Below are positions 39,307 through 50,782 of a stretch of DNA of 64,000 nt, piece after piece. The DNA is taken from contig NZ_AMPO01000007.1 in NCBI RefSeq assembly GCF_000302455.1, forward strand, positions 33,501-97,500, in the 5' to 3' direction. The stretch comes from Methanobacterium formicicum DSM 3637. GTDB taxonomy: Archaea; Methanobacteriota; Methanobacteria; Methanobacteriales; Methanobacteriaceae. Each line of letters opens with the position of its first letter. Within the stretch, counting starts at the first letter, position 1. Below the pieces are notes generated by a model that had not been told where the DNA came from, did no database searches, and saw only the letters and a program-made list of their open reading frames with translations. A program made the position numbers and the translations under genes.

Positions 39307-39600
39307 ATGAAAAAAGCACCTATCGCTTTAGTAGCGATAATAGTAATATTTGCATTTGTTGGGGGTTATTTCACAGGTATTATGAACTCCGCAGGGAATT
39401 TAACACTTAACATAACCAACAAAAGCACTGATACCAGTAGTAATTACGATACCCCGACTACTTACTCAACTAACACAGCAAAAACCACCACTAAAAGTAC
39501 AGCAACTACAACATCATCTGCTGATACATCTAGCTCCTCTGCTGATACATCTTCATCTGGTAACACACAAAGTGAACCTTCTGTTAATGGAACTAGTTAA
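39307..39600 (+). CDS. Ser/Thr-rich membrane-anchored surface protein, unknown
   Basis: A 97-residue protein with an N-terminal hydrophobic anchor or signal (residues 5-25, IALVAIIVIFAFVGGYFTGI). An external tail of about 70 residues is almost only Ser, Thr, Asn, Asp and Ala. It includes the internal repeat SSADTSSSSADTSSS and several N-x-S/T sites. Such tails are usually heavily glycosylated. I recognise no family. GGAGTGA eight bases before ATG supports translation. A hairpin-T-run terminator follows at 39654-39690. Confidence 0.6.
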   Translation: MKKAPIALVAIIVIFAFVGGYFTGIMNSAGNLTLNITNKSTDTSSNYDTPTTYSTNTAKTTTKSTATTTSSADTSSSSADTSSSGNTQSEPSVNGTS

Positions 39601-39653
39601 TTGATGAATTAGTAATAGATTAAAACAAGGTTTTTATTGAGACAGGTTAAGTA

Positions 39654-39690
39654 TAGGGTCATTAATTCGACCCTAAAACACTATTTTTTA
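39654..39690. terminator. Hairpin plus T-run between convergent genes
   Basis: A perfect 7-bp inverted repeat (TAGGGTC at 39654-39660, GACCCTA at 39669-39675, loop of 8) is followed by CTATTTTTT. It lies between the Ser/Thr-rich gene and the convergent malate dehydrogenase gene, so it likely ends the plus-strand transcript. Confidence 0.6.
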
Positions 39691-39785
39691 ATTTAGGTTT
39701 TTTAAAGATTTAATATAGAAATTAAAAAAATATAAAACTTAAATTTTATGTATTAAGAAAATCATTAGCATGTAATTAAAAGGGC

Positions 39786-40751
39786 TTATTTTGAAAAGTT
39801 AACTTTATCTTCCAGGGATGCCATTACTTCATCTGTGGCGCTTTTAACAACTCTGGCGGCTGTTTTAAAATCTTCAAGTTCATTATCACTCATTTTTCCA
39901 CTGATAATTCGTTCCACGCCATTTATACCTAATTTTACAGGTACTCCCAGACATACATCGCTTACATCATCAATTTCACCGTCGAGGTAAGTGGTGAGGG
40001 TCAGTATTCTTTTTTCATCGTTTATAATGGTCTTAACAATGTTGGAAATAGCGAAAGCAGGTCCGTATTCAGTGGCACCCTTCTTGTTAATGACGTAGCT
40101 GCCTGCATTTTTAACTTTATCCACAATTGCATCCACATCAAAGGACTGGTACTGGGGGAAGTACTTCACCAGTATTCCACCAATGGAAGTGGAGCTTAAA
40201 AGCAGTACCATATGGTCGCCGTGTTCGCCGATGATCCGTGTGTGTATTTCACTAACATGGATGTTGAAATGTTTGGCAATGAGGTTCTTTAACCGCAGTG
40301 AGTCCAAGTGGTTTCCCAATCCTATAACTCTGTTTCGTGGAAATCCTGAAGCTTTGTATGCCACGTAGGTCATAACATCCACCGGGTTGGTGATGACCAG
40401 AATTATGGATTCCGGGGCGTGTTTGGCAACTAACTGAGAATATTCTGCTATAATTTTAGCGTTGGGGATAGCAACATCCATACGGGTCATTTCGGGAGTT
40501 CTTGGCATGCCCGAAGTAATTACCACAATTTTAGAATCTGCGATATCCTCAAAATTGGCAGTGGGGGTTATGAGTACCCGAATATCCTTGGCAGCCATGG
40601 CATCATTCATATCCAGAGCTTCACCCTGGACCTGGCCCAGACTTTTTTCACGGGATAACAGTACCACTTCACTAACTGCACTTTCTTCAGCCAGGCAAAA
40701 TGCAGCTGCTTTACCCACTCTGCCTGATGCACCAATTACACTAACCTTCAT
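39786..40751 (-). CDS. mdh: Malate dehydrogenase (LDH-like family)
   Basis: A 321-residue NAD(P)-dependent dehydrogenase. The nucleotide-binding motif is GASGRVGKA at residues 7-15; substrate loop residues are in GMPRTPEMTRMDV; ITNPVDVMTYVAYK and the catalytic GEHGDHM follow. The Arg in the substrate loop indicates a dicarboxylic substrate, so malate rather than lactate. The GxSGRVG form resembles the methanogen enzymes that accept NADPH. It works in the incomplete reductive TCA branch toward 2-oxoglutarate, feeding the glutamate pathway coded 5 kb away. ATG at 40751 follows AGGGTGAAAA. Confidence 0.93.
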   Translation of the reverse strand: MKVSVIGASGRVGKAAAFCLAEESAVSEVVLLSREKSLGQVQGEALDMNDAMAAKDIRVLITPTANFEDIADSKIVVITSGMPRTPEMTRMDVAIPNAKIIAEYSQLVAKHAPESIILVITNPVDVMTYVAYKASGFPRNRVIGLGNHLDSLRLKNLIAKHFNIHVSEIHTRIIGEHGDHMVLLLSSTSIGGILVKYFPQYQSFDVDAIVDKVKNAGSYVINKKGATEYGPAFAISNIVKTIINDEKRILTLTTYLDGEIDDVSDVCLGVPVKLGINGVERIISGKMSDNELEDFKTAARVVKSATDEVMASLEDKVNFSK

Positions 40752-40837
40752 TTTTCACCCTGTCCTTCATAAGTATAGTTAATCTCTTTTAATTATTGTG
40801 AACTTAACCTTAATAAATAATATTAAAATAAAAAAAA

Positions 40838-41395
40838 TTAGTCTTTATCCAGGAAACCTTGAGCAACCCGGCGAACATATCCACTTTTATCTGTAAGTGC
40901 TTCTTTAAGTGCTTGTTCTGCTTTTTCTCCGCCAATGTTTCCAAGGGCCATTACTGCACCTGCTCTTACAAATCCACTGTCATCGTTCATGGCATTAATT
41001 AATGGATCTATTGATTCGGTGGATTTTAGATTGCTCAAAGCCCATGCAGCCCCTCCTCTAACTCTCCAATCTTCATCCTGTAACGTATTGATCAGAGGAT
41101 CCACTGCAGATTGGCCCATATTACTGAGTGCTCCTGAAGCCGCTCTGCGAACCCACTTATTATCATCCTTCATAGTTTCAATAAGTGGTTCAATAGATCT
41201 TGAATCACCAATCAGGCCCAGTACCTTGGCTGATCCCTTACGGACATTTTTATCCTCATTATCCAATGCATCAATGAGCTGGTCCACTGCTGGTTCGCCA
41301 ATTTCTTCCAGCATTTCAGTAGTCTGGACTTGCACAAGTTCATCATCGTCTTTTAAAGTTTCAATCAGTCTTTTGACGTTTTTTTCAACTTCCAT
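40838..41395 (-). CDS. HEAT-repeat (PBS-lyase type) protein
   Basis: A 185-residue alpha-solenoid with about five HEAT/PBS-lyase repeats of 31 residues, for example VRKGSAKVLGLIGDSRSIEPLIETMKDDNKW, VRRAASGALSNMGQSAVDPLINTLQDEDW and VRGGAAWALSNLKSTESIDPLINAMNDDSGF. Such solenoids are protein-binding scaffolds. It lacks any catalytic motif. It starts behind AGGGAGATAATT. It is upstream of malate dehydrogenase on the same strand, 86 bp apart; co-transcription is possible. Confidence 0.9.
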   Translation of the reverse strand: MEVEKNVKRLIETLKDDDELVQVQTTEMLEEIGEPAVDQLIDALDNEDKNVRKGSAKVLGLIGDSRSIEPLIETMKDDNKWVRRAASGALSNMGQSAVDPLINTLQDEDWRVRGGAAWALSNLKSTESIDPLINAMNDDSGFVRAGAVMALGNIGGEKAEQALKEALTDKSGYVRRVAQGFLDKD

Positions 41396-42035
41396 AATAA
41401 TTATCTCCCTTTAAAAATTAATTTGATGGATTTTTAATACCAAGCAGATCGACATAAACTCAACTTTTGTAAGAAAAATATATTATCTCTTTTCTGGGCC
41501 ATATATTTTACCATATTTAGTGTGTCACAAATTATTTTGCATTACACATGTAACCGCAAATTACCATGGAAATCTAGAAAAAATCAGGACACATCTAAAA
41601 AAATCAGGATACATCTAGAAAAAAATATTTCTTAGTTTAATTTTATAATGTTACTAACATTAATCTCTTAGTATCCTACAAGTTAAAGCGTTTCATTCAA
41701 CGTATCATCGAGTCAAAGCTTCTTTCATCTATCCTATTAAATCATCCTATTAAATCTACTAATTTAACCTAATTTGTCTACTGGTATCATCTACTCCGTA
41801 TCAGGTTTAATTATGATCATGATATAAAATAATATTGTTAATTCAATCATAATCTGTTCCGGAAACTATTTGATTGTGGAATGAGACTTTAAATTAGATT
41901 GATTAAATAATTTGAGATTTGATTAAAACCGGCTAATTACGGGTTATTTTTTGATTTAAAATGTTTTTATTACTTAACAAAAAAAATCTCGAAATTAACT
42001 AATACTTGGAATTAACTAAAAATATGGATGATAAG
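41396..42035. other. About 610-bp gene-free divergent spacer with short repeats
   Basis: Between the HEAT gene and the AksF/LeuB-like gene. A 21-bp unit around ATCTAGAAAAAATCAGGAYAC occurs two and a half times at 41572-41618, and TCCTATTAAATC occurs twice at 41733-41757. No ORF or structured RNA was recognised. Confidence 0.5.
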
Positions 42036-43052
42036 ATGTACACAATAACAGTAATACCTGGAGATGGTATAGGTCCAGAGGTTATGGGAGCTACTCTGGA
42101 TATTCTCAAAGCTTCTGATTTGGAATTTGATTTTCAGGAAGCCCGGGCCGGTTATGCCTGTTTTGAGGATACCGGGACCAATCTACCGGATGAGACAGTA
42201 GAAATGGCGAAAAATAGTGATGCAACTCTTTTCGGAGCAGTTACCTCTGTCCCGGAACAGAAAACTGTGGGTTCTATACTGGCACTCAGAAAAAAATTGG
42301 GTTTATATGCCAATTTAAGACCAGTTAAATCATATCCTGGGGTAAAAGCAGTTTACGATGATCTGGATATTTTAATAATTCGGGAAAACAGTGAAGGTTT
42401 ATACTCTGAAATTGAGGAGTACACCGAAGAGGGGGCAACTGCTTTAAGAGTCATCACCCGGAAGGCATCAGAACGCATATCACACGTAGCATTTACAGAA
42501 GCTCTTAAAAGAGGTAAAAAACGTGTAACTGCAGTTCATAAGGCCAATGTACTTAGGAAAACTGATGGTGTATTCAGAGATTCTTTCTGGAAAGTTGCCA
42601 GTGAATACAACCAGATGGATGATTACCGTGATATTGAGACTGATGAATTTTACGTGGATGCAGCAGCCATGTTTCTGGTCACTGATCCCTATCGGTTCCA
42701 GGTACTGGTAACCACCAACCTTTTCGGTGACATATTATCTGATGAGGGTGCTGGACTGGTAGGTGGTCTGGGAATGGCTCCATCCGCTAATATTGGGGAT
42801 AATAATGGATTGTTTGAGCCAGTTCATGGTTCTGCCCCTGATATTGCGGGGAAAGGGGTGGCTAACCCTGCAGCCATGATTTTATCGGCTTGTTTAATGC
42901 TTAATTTTCTGGGAGAGCATCAGGAGGCATTTAAGTTGGAAGAAGCTTTGATAAATGTTCTGGAACAGGGAAAATATCTTACACCTGACCTGGGAGGAAC
43001 ATCCACTACCGAAGAGATGGCCAGAGCAGTCCGTGAAATTTTCGAAAAATAG
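42036..43052 (+). CDS. Isopropylmalate/homoisocitrate-type dehydrogenase (AksF/LeuB family)
   Basis: A decarboxylating dehydrogenase of about 338 residues: YTITVIPGDGIGPEV at the start, the substrate segment VGSILALRKKLGLYANLRPV, IRENSEGLYSEIE, HKANVLRKTDG and the metal site NLFGDILSDEGAGLVGGLG. Family members in methanogens act as 3-isopropylmalate dehydrogenase (leucine) or as AksF (2-oxosuberate for coenzyme B); sequence by eye does not decide. Starts at TTG 42006, ATG 42024 or ATG 42036 are possible; 42036 is chosen because family proteins begin just before the glycine loop and GGATGAT precedes it. Confidence 0.85.
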   Translation: MYTITVIPGDGIGPEVMGATLDILKASDLEFDFQEARAGYACFEDTGTNLPDETVEMAKNSDATLFGAVTSVPEQKTVGSILALRKKLGLYANLRPVKSYPGVKAVYDDLDILIIRENSEGLYSEIEEYTEEGATALRVITRKASERISHVAFTEALKRGKKRVTAVHKANVLRKTDGVFRDSFWKVASEYNQMDDYRDIETDEFYVDAAAMFLVTDPYRFQVLVTTNLFGDILSDEGAGLVGGLGMAPSANIGDNNGLFEPVHGSAPDIAGKGVANPAAMILSACLMLNFLGEHQEAFKLEEALINVLEQGKYLTPDLGGTSTTEEMARAVREIFEK

Positions 43053-43217
43053 TAAAGTAACTATCATGAGTTACGGAAGGAATATTTAAGTCCATGAAGG
43101 ACGGCGAAAAGAGGGCATAGTAACTTTTATATGTCCCTCTAATCATAATTTCACAATAAGAAAGGGTTAATAAGAACAGGCTTAGGACTGTTTTGACACT
43201 GGTTTTTATTAAAAACT

Positions 43218-43228
43218 GGTTTATAATT
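43218..43228 (+). promoter_or_regulatory. TATA-like element of the FBP aldolase/phosphatase gene
   Basis: GGTTTATAATTA fits an archaeal TATA box. Transcription would begin about 25 bp on, near 43250, on or next to the palindrome listed below. Confidence 0.4.
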
Positions 43229-43250
43229 ATTGATTCGAACCGCCCTTTTT

Positions 43251-43266
43251 CAGCATTTAAATGCTG
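43251..43266. promoter_or_regulatory. Perfect 16-bp palindrome at the probable fbp start site
   Basis: CAGCATTTAAATGCTG is a perfect palindrome 38 bp before the ATG of the FBP aldolase/phosphatase gene and about 25 bp after a TATA-like box. Its placement is that of a repressor operator. No known archaeal regulator is claimed. Confidence 0.5.
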
Positions 43267-43304
43267 TTTTAGACGTTCATGACTTTTTTAGAGGTGTATA
43301 AAAT

Positions 43305-44399
<1,095 letters not shown>

Positions 44400-44580
44400 T
44401 TAATCTCTCGCCAGATTAAGTCAGAGATTAAATTTTGGAGCTTCATCTAGTATGAAGTCCAAAAAACCTTATTTTTTAAAATAAAAACCTTATTTTTTTT
44501 AGACTGAACCGATATTTCTCAGACTAAAACCTATTCTTAGATCCAAAACCTTATTTTTTAAATAGGTTATACTCTCAGTA
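44400..44580. repeat. Repeated AAAACCTTATTTTTT words after the fbp gene
   Basis: AAAACCTTATTTTTT occurs three times (near 44464, 44486 and 44546) and AGACTGAAC/AGACTAAAAC twice in the 3' spacer. T-runs there could terminate transcription. Confidence 0.55.
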
Positions 44581-44629
44581 ACATTTAGACAGATCATCAT
44601 ACGTTAGAGCCTAAATTTTGTTGATTGTT

Positions 44630-44989
44630 ATGAAAATTTTAATTGTTGAAGATGATGAAAGAACTATTTTGGATTTAAAATCTATTTTAACAGAATTAGG
44701 GCATAATATAGTTAAAATAGCTTCCAGTGGAGAAGAAGCAATTCAAGATGCCGGAGATTTAAATCCAGATCTGATTATAATCAACATAAAATTAAAAGGT
44801 CAAATGAGTGGTGTGGAGGCTGCCCATAAGATAGAAGATCTTTATAAAATCCCCATCATCTTTCTCACGGTCTTCATCAAAAACTGTTTAAATAAGTCAT
44901 TGCAACTACCAGATGATGCTGTTGTTTTAAGTAAGCCCATAAAACGTGATCATTTAGAGTACTGTATCTGGAGAGTGTTTAATAAATAA
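44630..44989 (+). CDS. Stand-alone receiver domain lacking the phosphoacceptor Asp
   Basis: A receiver (CheY-like) domain of about 119 residues with no output domain. The acidic pair is in KILIVEDDERT. The conserved Thr and Lys are in IIFLTVF and LSKPIKRD. The phosphoacceptor position, normally LxxMDIxLKG, reads PDLIIINIKLKGQMSGVEAA, with Asn for Asp, so normal phosphorylation is unlikely. The reading frame is open from TTG 44618, but ATG 44630 fits the family N-terminus. No histidine kinase is nearby. Probably a phosphorylation-independent adaptor; alternatively a decaying paralogue, though the rest is well kept. Confidence 0.85.
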   Translation: MKILIVEDDERTILDLKSILTELGHNIVKIASSGEEAIQDAGDLNPDLIIINIKLKGQMSGVEAAHKIEDLYKIPIIFLTVFIKNCLNKSLQLPDDAVVLSKPIKRDHLEYCIWRVFNK

Positions 44990-44999
44990 AATTATTTTT

Positions 45000-45117
45000 A
45001 AACCGTTTCCCGGTATTCTTATTTTAATTCCTATTTTAATCTCCTATATTTTATTCTAATTCTTAGTTTAATTCCTATATTCTTATACTAATTCCTTAGT
45101 ACCGTTACTCTTATTTG
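45000..45117. repeat. Repeated TTTTAATTCCTATATT words
   Basis: The spacer between the receiver gene and the convergent DUF434 gene holds five loose copies of TTAATTCCTATTTTA / CTAATTCTTAG. No other signal. Confidence 0.45.
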
Positions 45118-45774
45118 TTAACGTTTACACGCTCTTGAAATGTAAGCTGGTATATCCAGCACACTATCCACTTTATCCATGATTATACCATCACTGGTGG
45201 CCACCACTGCCCCCAGTTTGTGGGATAGGCTAACCAGTTTCGAATCCACATTTTTTGAGGTTTGAGCGTCACCTGGAACTTCACAGGAGTCTAAAATTTT
45301 TTTGGTGGTTCTGGCCAGTTCCCCACTCAAACTCACTGGGCTGTCATAGAAAAAAAGCACCCTTTTAGGTTTAAAAAGTTTCAGTAAAGATATGATTGTT
45401 TTCAGAGCTATTTCAGTGGTTTCATTTCTTTTGTATTTCCCAAAAACTGCTTTAACATCCCGGGTAACCCCATCATCACAGTTTACAATTAAATCATCTA
45501 CACCCTGAAACATGGTTTCAGTGGTAATGAGAACATTGTAACCATCCACCAGAACATCTTTACCCTTTACATTCGACAGGAGGATTAATTTATCTTTACG
45601 GGTTTTAATTTTTTCCCGGGAGAAAACAGTGCGATTCAGGTAGTTTCTTTGAGTCTGTCCAAGAAGATAATGATTCCCCACGTATTCCAAAGCCCCAGTT
45701 CTGGGAAAACCACGTTCCAACAGGTACTGGAAGTCTTTTTTAGCTTCTTTTAAAATAGGATCATTGAAATTCAT
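45118..45774 (-). CDS. DUF434 domain protein
   Basis: A 218-residue protein with an N-terminal DUF434 segment (DPILKEAKKDFQYLLERGFPRTGALEYVGNHY) and a C-terminal PIN/NYN-like part (VDGYNVLITTET, VLFFYDSPVSLSGELA, ATSDGIIMDK). The Asp residues at the ends of its strands would suit a nuclease site, but activity is unproven. It begins a minus-strand run (DUF47, DUF357, archaetidylinositol phosphate synthase) that is kept together in related methanogens as far as I recall. A 227-bp spacer separates it from the DUF47 gene, so it probably has its own promoter. Confidence 0.8.
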   Translation of the reverse strand: MNFNDPILKEAKKDFQYLLERGFPRTGALEYVGNHYLLGQTQRNYLNRTVFSREKIKTRKDKLILLSNVKGKDVLVDGYNVLITTETMFQGVDDLIVNCDDGVTRDVKAVFGKYKRNETTEIALKTIISLLKLFKPKRVLFFYDSPVSLSGELARTTKKILDSCEVPGDAQTSKNVDSKLVSLSHKLGAVVATSDGIIMDKVDSVLDIPAYISRACKR

Positions 45775-46001
45775 TACATTTTCCCAGCTAATTCAGCTAA
45801 TTTTCCCCTTTAATGTTATTTATACATTTTTTTTGGTTTTCATAATATAAAGAATAGTTTTTTAATTTAGAATCAACTCAAAGAAATTTAGAACCAAGTT
45901 AAGAACAAATATAATTAGTAAAATGTGGATCTATTATATGGTATTTATTAATTTAATCAGGGTATTTATTAAAAATACTAATTATGGTTATTATACCCAT
46001 A

Positions 46002-46658
46002 TCAACCTTTTCTCTTGGCAGCGATGATGGGCACCCGGTCTGAGGCATCTTCCGCCCGATCTACAATATTCCCTAAGCGTATAACCATTGCTTTAAGTTC
46101 TATTAATCTTAAAATGCCAAATTCCTCATCACGATAAGATTGGTAAAGTTTTTTAATTATACGCCTCTCAATTACATCTACTTTGATTTCCCTTTCTTCA
46201 ACTTCATGGGCTTTCTTGAGGGCTTCCCCCAGATCCACGTCCAGGAGTTCAATACAATCTTTTAAAACAGCAATGGAATCAATAACCTCTTCCACCAGTT
46301 CATCAAAATCATCTTTATAATTGGGTGGGAATGTAATTCTACTGAGACTTATTCCGTAAGCGGCTTCCTGTGTCATATCCGCCACGTTATCCACCAGTTC
46401 TGCCAGGATTATTCTGTCTTCCCGATCAAAGGGGAGAAAAGCTCCTTTAAAAAATTCAATCTCCATGATCCTGCGAACTTCATCGGCCTTGGTTTCCAGG
46501 ATTGACATTTCAATCACTTTAGCATCCAGGATATCAAATTCACCCCTGTAAAATGGGGGCATTATTTCTCTGAGTTTCTGAACGCACTGGTAGACTAGTT
46601 CTACATGCTGACGGGAATGTCCCTCTACCATGGACTCCTTACCGAAGAACTTCCTCAT
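46002..46658 (-). CDS. DUF47 (PhoU-like) protein
   Basis: A 218-residue all-helical protein of the DUF47/TIGR00153 family. Metal-binding ExxxDxxxD-type motifs appear as ILETKADEVRR and ELVDNVADMTQEA and again as RLGNIVDRAEDASDRV. Relatives often sit beside PitA phosphate carriers and act in phosphate transport control. No transporter gene is near here. It lies 49 bp downstream of the DUF357 gene on the same strand and is probably co-transcribed with it. Confidence 0.88.
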   Translation of the reverse strand: MRKFFGKESMVEGHSRQHVELVYQCVQKLREIMPPFYRGEFDILDAKVIEMSILETKADEVRRIMEIEFFKGAFLPFDREDRIILAELVDNVADMTQEAAYGISLSRITFPPNYKDDFDELVEEVIDSIAVLKDCIELLDVDLGEALKKAHEVEEREIKVDVIERRIIKKLYQSYRDEEFGILRLIELKAMVIRLGNIVDRAEDASDRVPIIAAKRKG

Positions 46659-46707
46659 TTTAGCACCTTCATTTTTTTGGTGATCAGGAAATTATTCATC
46701 CTAAGAA

Positions 46708-46950
46708 TCATTCATCCTTTATAATGTTGTGTAAAAGACGTACTGCATCTAAAAGTCCGTGGGCATAGGTTATGCAGCCGAAAGAGGTGAGATGATCATT
46801 CTGTTCCAGGTAGTATCTGGTGTCATCCCTGTAATTTTTGGCCATTTCCACAATTTTTTCCTCTTCACCATTGATTTTTATAGATTCTATTTCTTTTATA
46901 TTTTTTGCAAAAAGGTCCAAATCTTTTTTGATTCTGTCTATTGCATCCAT
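46708..46950 (-). CDS. DUF357 protein
   Basis: An 80-residue helical-hairpin protein of the archaeal DUF357 family, with the typical YRDDTRYYLEQNDHLTSFGCITYAHGLLDAVRLL segment. The fold resembles small alpha-helical dimerisation units such as HEPN-like hairpins. Function unknown. It stands between the archaetidylinositol phosphate synthase gene (75 bp upstream) and DUF47 (49 bp downstream), all on the minus strand. Confidence 0.88.
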   Translation of the reverse strand: MDAIDRIKKDLDLFAKNIKEIESIKINGEEEKIVEMAKNYRDDTRYYLEQNDHLTSFGCITYAHGLLDAVRLLHNIIKDE

Positions 46951-47024
46951 ATTATCACTAATGTACTTATTAGGGTTATAATTAGTTAAATCGGGTTATA
47001 CGGGAGTTAGGAGTTTAATAGTTT

Positions 47025-47600
<576 letters not shown>

Positions 47601-47611
47601 ACTTCAAGTAT

Positions 47612-47648
<37 letters not shown>

Positions 47649-47655
47649 AGAAAAG

Positions 47656-48273
47656 ATGAAAGTCATTAAAGTTGATCCAGATAACCCTGAAAAAGAGAAA
47701 ATGGCAATGGTCCGTGATACTTTGAGTGGGGGAGGAACTGTGGTTTACCCCACTGATACTGTCTATGGATTGGGGGCTAACCTATTCCATGAAGATGCAC
47801 TTCAAAATGTTTACCTTATGAAGAGAAGGCCTTTGAACAAACCAATTTCTCTATGTGTTTCAAAAGTAGAAGATATTCAACAGGTAGCCCACCTGAATCC
47901 ACAGTTAGATGGAATAATTAAGAAAATCTTGCCTGGACCTTACACGCTCATCTTAAACAAGAAGGAGATAGTTCCATTGCTGATCACGGGTGGAACAGAT
48001 AAAATAGGAGTTAGAATTCCTGATAACTCTATTTGCAGGGAAATTTCAAGGGAATTCCCCATAACCACCACCAGTGCCAACATATCTGGCCATCCTTCCC
48101 CGGTATCTGCCCAGGAGGCACGCAAAGATCTGGATGATCATCCAGACATCCTAATTGATTCAGGGCCATGCAGTGGTGGAATTTCCTCAACAGTTGTAGA
48201 TCTGACGGTCAGCCCCCCACGCATCCTGAGGGAAGGGGCTGGAATGGAAAAACTACTCCAGTTCATGGAATAG
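47656..48273 (+). CDS. L-threonylcarbamoyladenylate synthase (Sua5/YrdC)
   Basis: A 205-residue YrdC-domain enzyme that makes threonylcarbamoyl-AMP for the t6A37 modification of ANN-decoding tRNAs. GGTVVYPTDTVYGLGAN, the KRRPLNKPISL ATP site, GPYTLILNKK, IGVRIPDN and TTSANISGHPSP are all present. It is the short form without the C-terminal Sua5 domain. ATG at 47656 is preceded by AAGGTAAG. No kae1 or KEOPS gene is in the window. A 351-bp spacer with repeats separates it from radB. Confidence 0.95.
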   Translation: MKVIKVDPDNPEKEKMAMVRDTLSGGGTVVYPTDTVYGLGANLFHEDALQNVYLMKRRPLNKPISLCVSKVEDIQQVAHLNPQLDGIIKKILPGPYTLILNKKEIVPLLITGGTDKIGVRIPDNSICREISREFPITTTSANISGHPSPVSAQEARKDLDDHPDILIDSGPCSGGISSTVVDLTVSPPRILREGAGMEKLLQFME

Positions 48274-48624
48274 AATGAATTACTATTTTACAAAAGTAGT
48301 GATTTGAGTCTATATTGAACTAAATTGTGAATAATTTTAATTGGAGAAATTAGTATATGGGTTTATAGTGTAATATGTTGTGAATAGTTTTTAAATTGGA
48401 GAAATTAGTGATACGAGTTTTAATTGGAAAAAGCAGTGAAATAAATTTTAAATTGAAATAACTATGCACTCTTAATACTGATCTGTAAACCTGGTTCTAC
48501 TGTATAATGGATGTAATTATATGGATCGAGCTCCAATAATAATCAGGAAGGTATTTCTCATTAAGGAATGTATTTCCAATATAATATGAAATGATTCAAT
48601 TTAAATAAAGTAACAGGCGTTTTA
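48274..48624. repeat. 351-bp spacer with degenerate TTTAATTGGAGAAATTAGT repeats
   Basis: Between sua5 and radB. Units of TTTTAATTGGAGAAATTAGT recur three to four times at 48336-48450 with drift, each following TGTGAATA or an equivalent. The last 150 bp are AT-rich and must hold the radB promoter. No ORF. Confidence 0.6.
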
Positions 48625-49323
<699 letters not shown>

Positions 49324-49594
49324 GGTATAGATAGTTTTAAATTAAGTGATGATAAATGATGATATAACGATAACTGATGATATCTTAATAGATGAAATAT
49401 AATATATCTTAACAGATATTATTGAAAAATATGCATTTATATTCACATAGAATTTAGAATATTCACCATAACTGAAGCTTCCCTAAAAATTGTTAAATCA
49501 TAGAAGTTTTCCTATTTTATGGTCCCATAAGTTTTTGACGGTGTCATTTTTATGGTAATTCTAAATATCTAATTTTAATTTAAAAAAATTGAAG

Positions 49595-50782
49595 ATGGAT
49601 TGTGTAGTGAGAGATATGATTTCACCCAAAAAGTACGCTAAAGCCGCAAAAGTACTGCCAAAAGGATTTAAATCAGCTAATGAGTTTTTTAACTATGTTT
49701 ACAATGATCCAGATATGATCTGGATGGGTCAAAACACCAATCATCTCCATGACCAGGACGGAATCAGCGAGGCCATGGTAGCCAGTATACAGGGCAATGA
49801 TTACTGCAAGTACCCCCCACCAGAAGGTTTTCCACGTCTCAAGGAACTGGTAATGAAAGACCTGGGACTGGGCAGTGAATATGACATTCTGATAACTGCT
49901 GGGGCAACAGAATCACTTTATATGTGTGCCAATGACATCCTGGAACCGGAAAACAACACCATAACCTGTGACCCTGGATATCTCATCATTGATAACTTCG
50001 CCAGTCGTTTCGGGGATCATGTTAAATCCGTACCAATCTACAGCCAGGAGTGCGGTTACAAACTAACTCCCGAGCTAGTCCGGGAGAACCTGGACAAGAA
50101 TACCAAACTGGTCTCCCTGGTTGATCCTCTGAATCCACTGGGATCATCCTACACTCGACAGGAACGCAAGGAGTTCAAGGAAATTGCCGAGGATCATGAC
50201 ATATACCTCTTACATGATATCACCTACCGTGATTTTGCACATGATCACCAGCTCATGGCAGAGGTCTGCCCGGAGCACACCGTGACAGTGTACAGTTTCT
50301 CCAAGATCTACGGAATGGCTGGTATGAGAATCGGTGCTGTAATTGGAGTACCAGAGATAATCAACTCCATACGCACCATTGTTGTTAATGACCTTGGAAC
50401 CAACCTGGTAGCCCAGAACGGAGCAATGGCAGCCATAGAATCCAAACCACAATGGATTGATCGGGTTAAAGGAACCACCCGCCAGAACCAGGACATAATC
50501 AAACAGGCAGTGGACCAGGTTGACGGAGCTTTCATCGCAGTCTACCCATCAGATGGAAACATGATGGCCATTGACATGGTCGATACTGGAGTTACACCCC
50601 GAGAAATGGCAGACTACCTCATAGAACGTAAGATATTCGCCAGGGAAGGATCCTACACCAGTAAGAAATTCGGTCACCGATACCTGAGAGTGAGCTTCTC
50701 CATACCCACAAACCAGGTGGAGTACTTTGCCAAGTGCTTCCTTGAAGGTATGGACGCGTTGAAGGGTTCTAAAAAGGTGTGA
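49595..50782 (+). CDS. PLP-dependent aminotransferase, class I/II
   Basis: A fold-type I aminotransferase of about 395 residues. The PLP Lys is in VYSFSKIYGMAGMRIG (about residue 237). ITAGATESLYM, DPGYLIIDNF and LVDPLNPLGS are the cofactor and substrate strands; the usual NPxNPTG loop reads DPLNPLGSS. A C-terminal Arg in GHRYLRVSFS binds the carboxylate. The substrate cannot be told; it resembles the archaeal aspartate/aromatic branches. Starts at TTG 49589, ATG 49595 and ATG 49616 are all possible and none has a strong ribosome binding site. Confidence 0.85.
   Translation: MDCVVRDMISPKKYAKAAKVLPKGFKSANEFFNYVYNDPDMIWMGQNTNHLHDQDGISEAMVASIQGNDYCKYPPPEGFPRLKELVMKDLGLGSEYDILITAGATESLYMCANDILEPENNTITCDPGYLIIDNFASRFGDHVKSVPIYSQECGYKLTPELVRENLDKNTKLVSLVDPLNPLGSSYTRQERKEFKEIAEDHDIYLLHDITYRDFAHDHQLMAEVCPEHTVTVYSFSKIYGMAGMRIGAVIGVPEIINSIRTIVVNDLGTNLVAQNGAMAAIESKPQWIDRVKGTTRQNQDIIKQAVDQVDGAFIAVYPSDGNMMAIDMVDTGVTPREMADYLIERKIFAREGSYTSKKFGHRYLRVSFSIPTNQVEYFAKCFLEGMDALKGSKKV

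Noticed and set aside
44618..44629. TTG 44618 as start of the receiver protein
   Set aside because: ATG 44630 gives the normal family N-terminus, and the TTG has no ribosome binding site.
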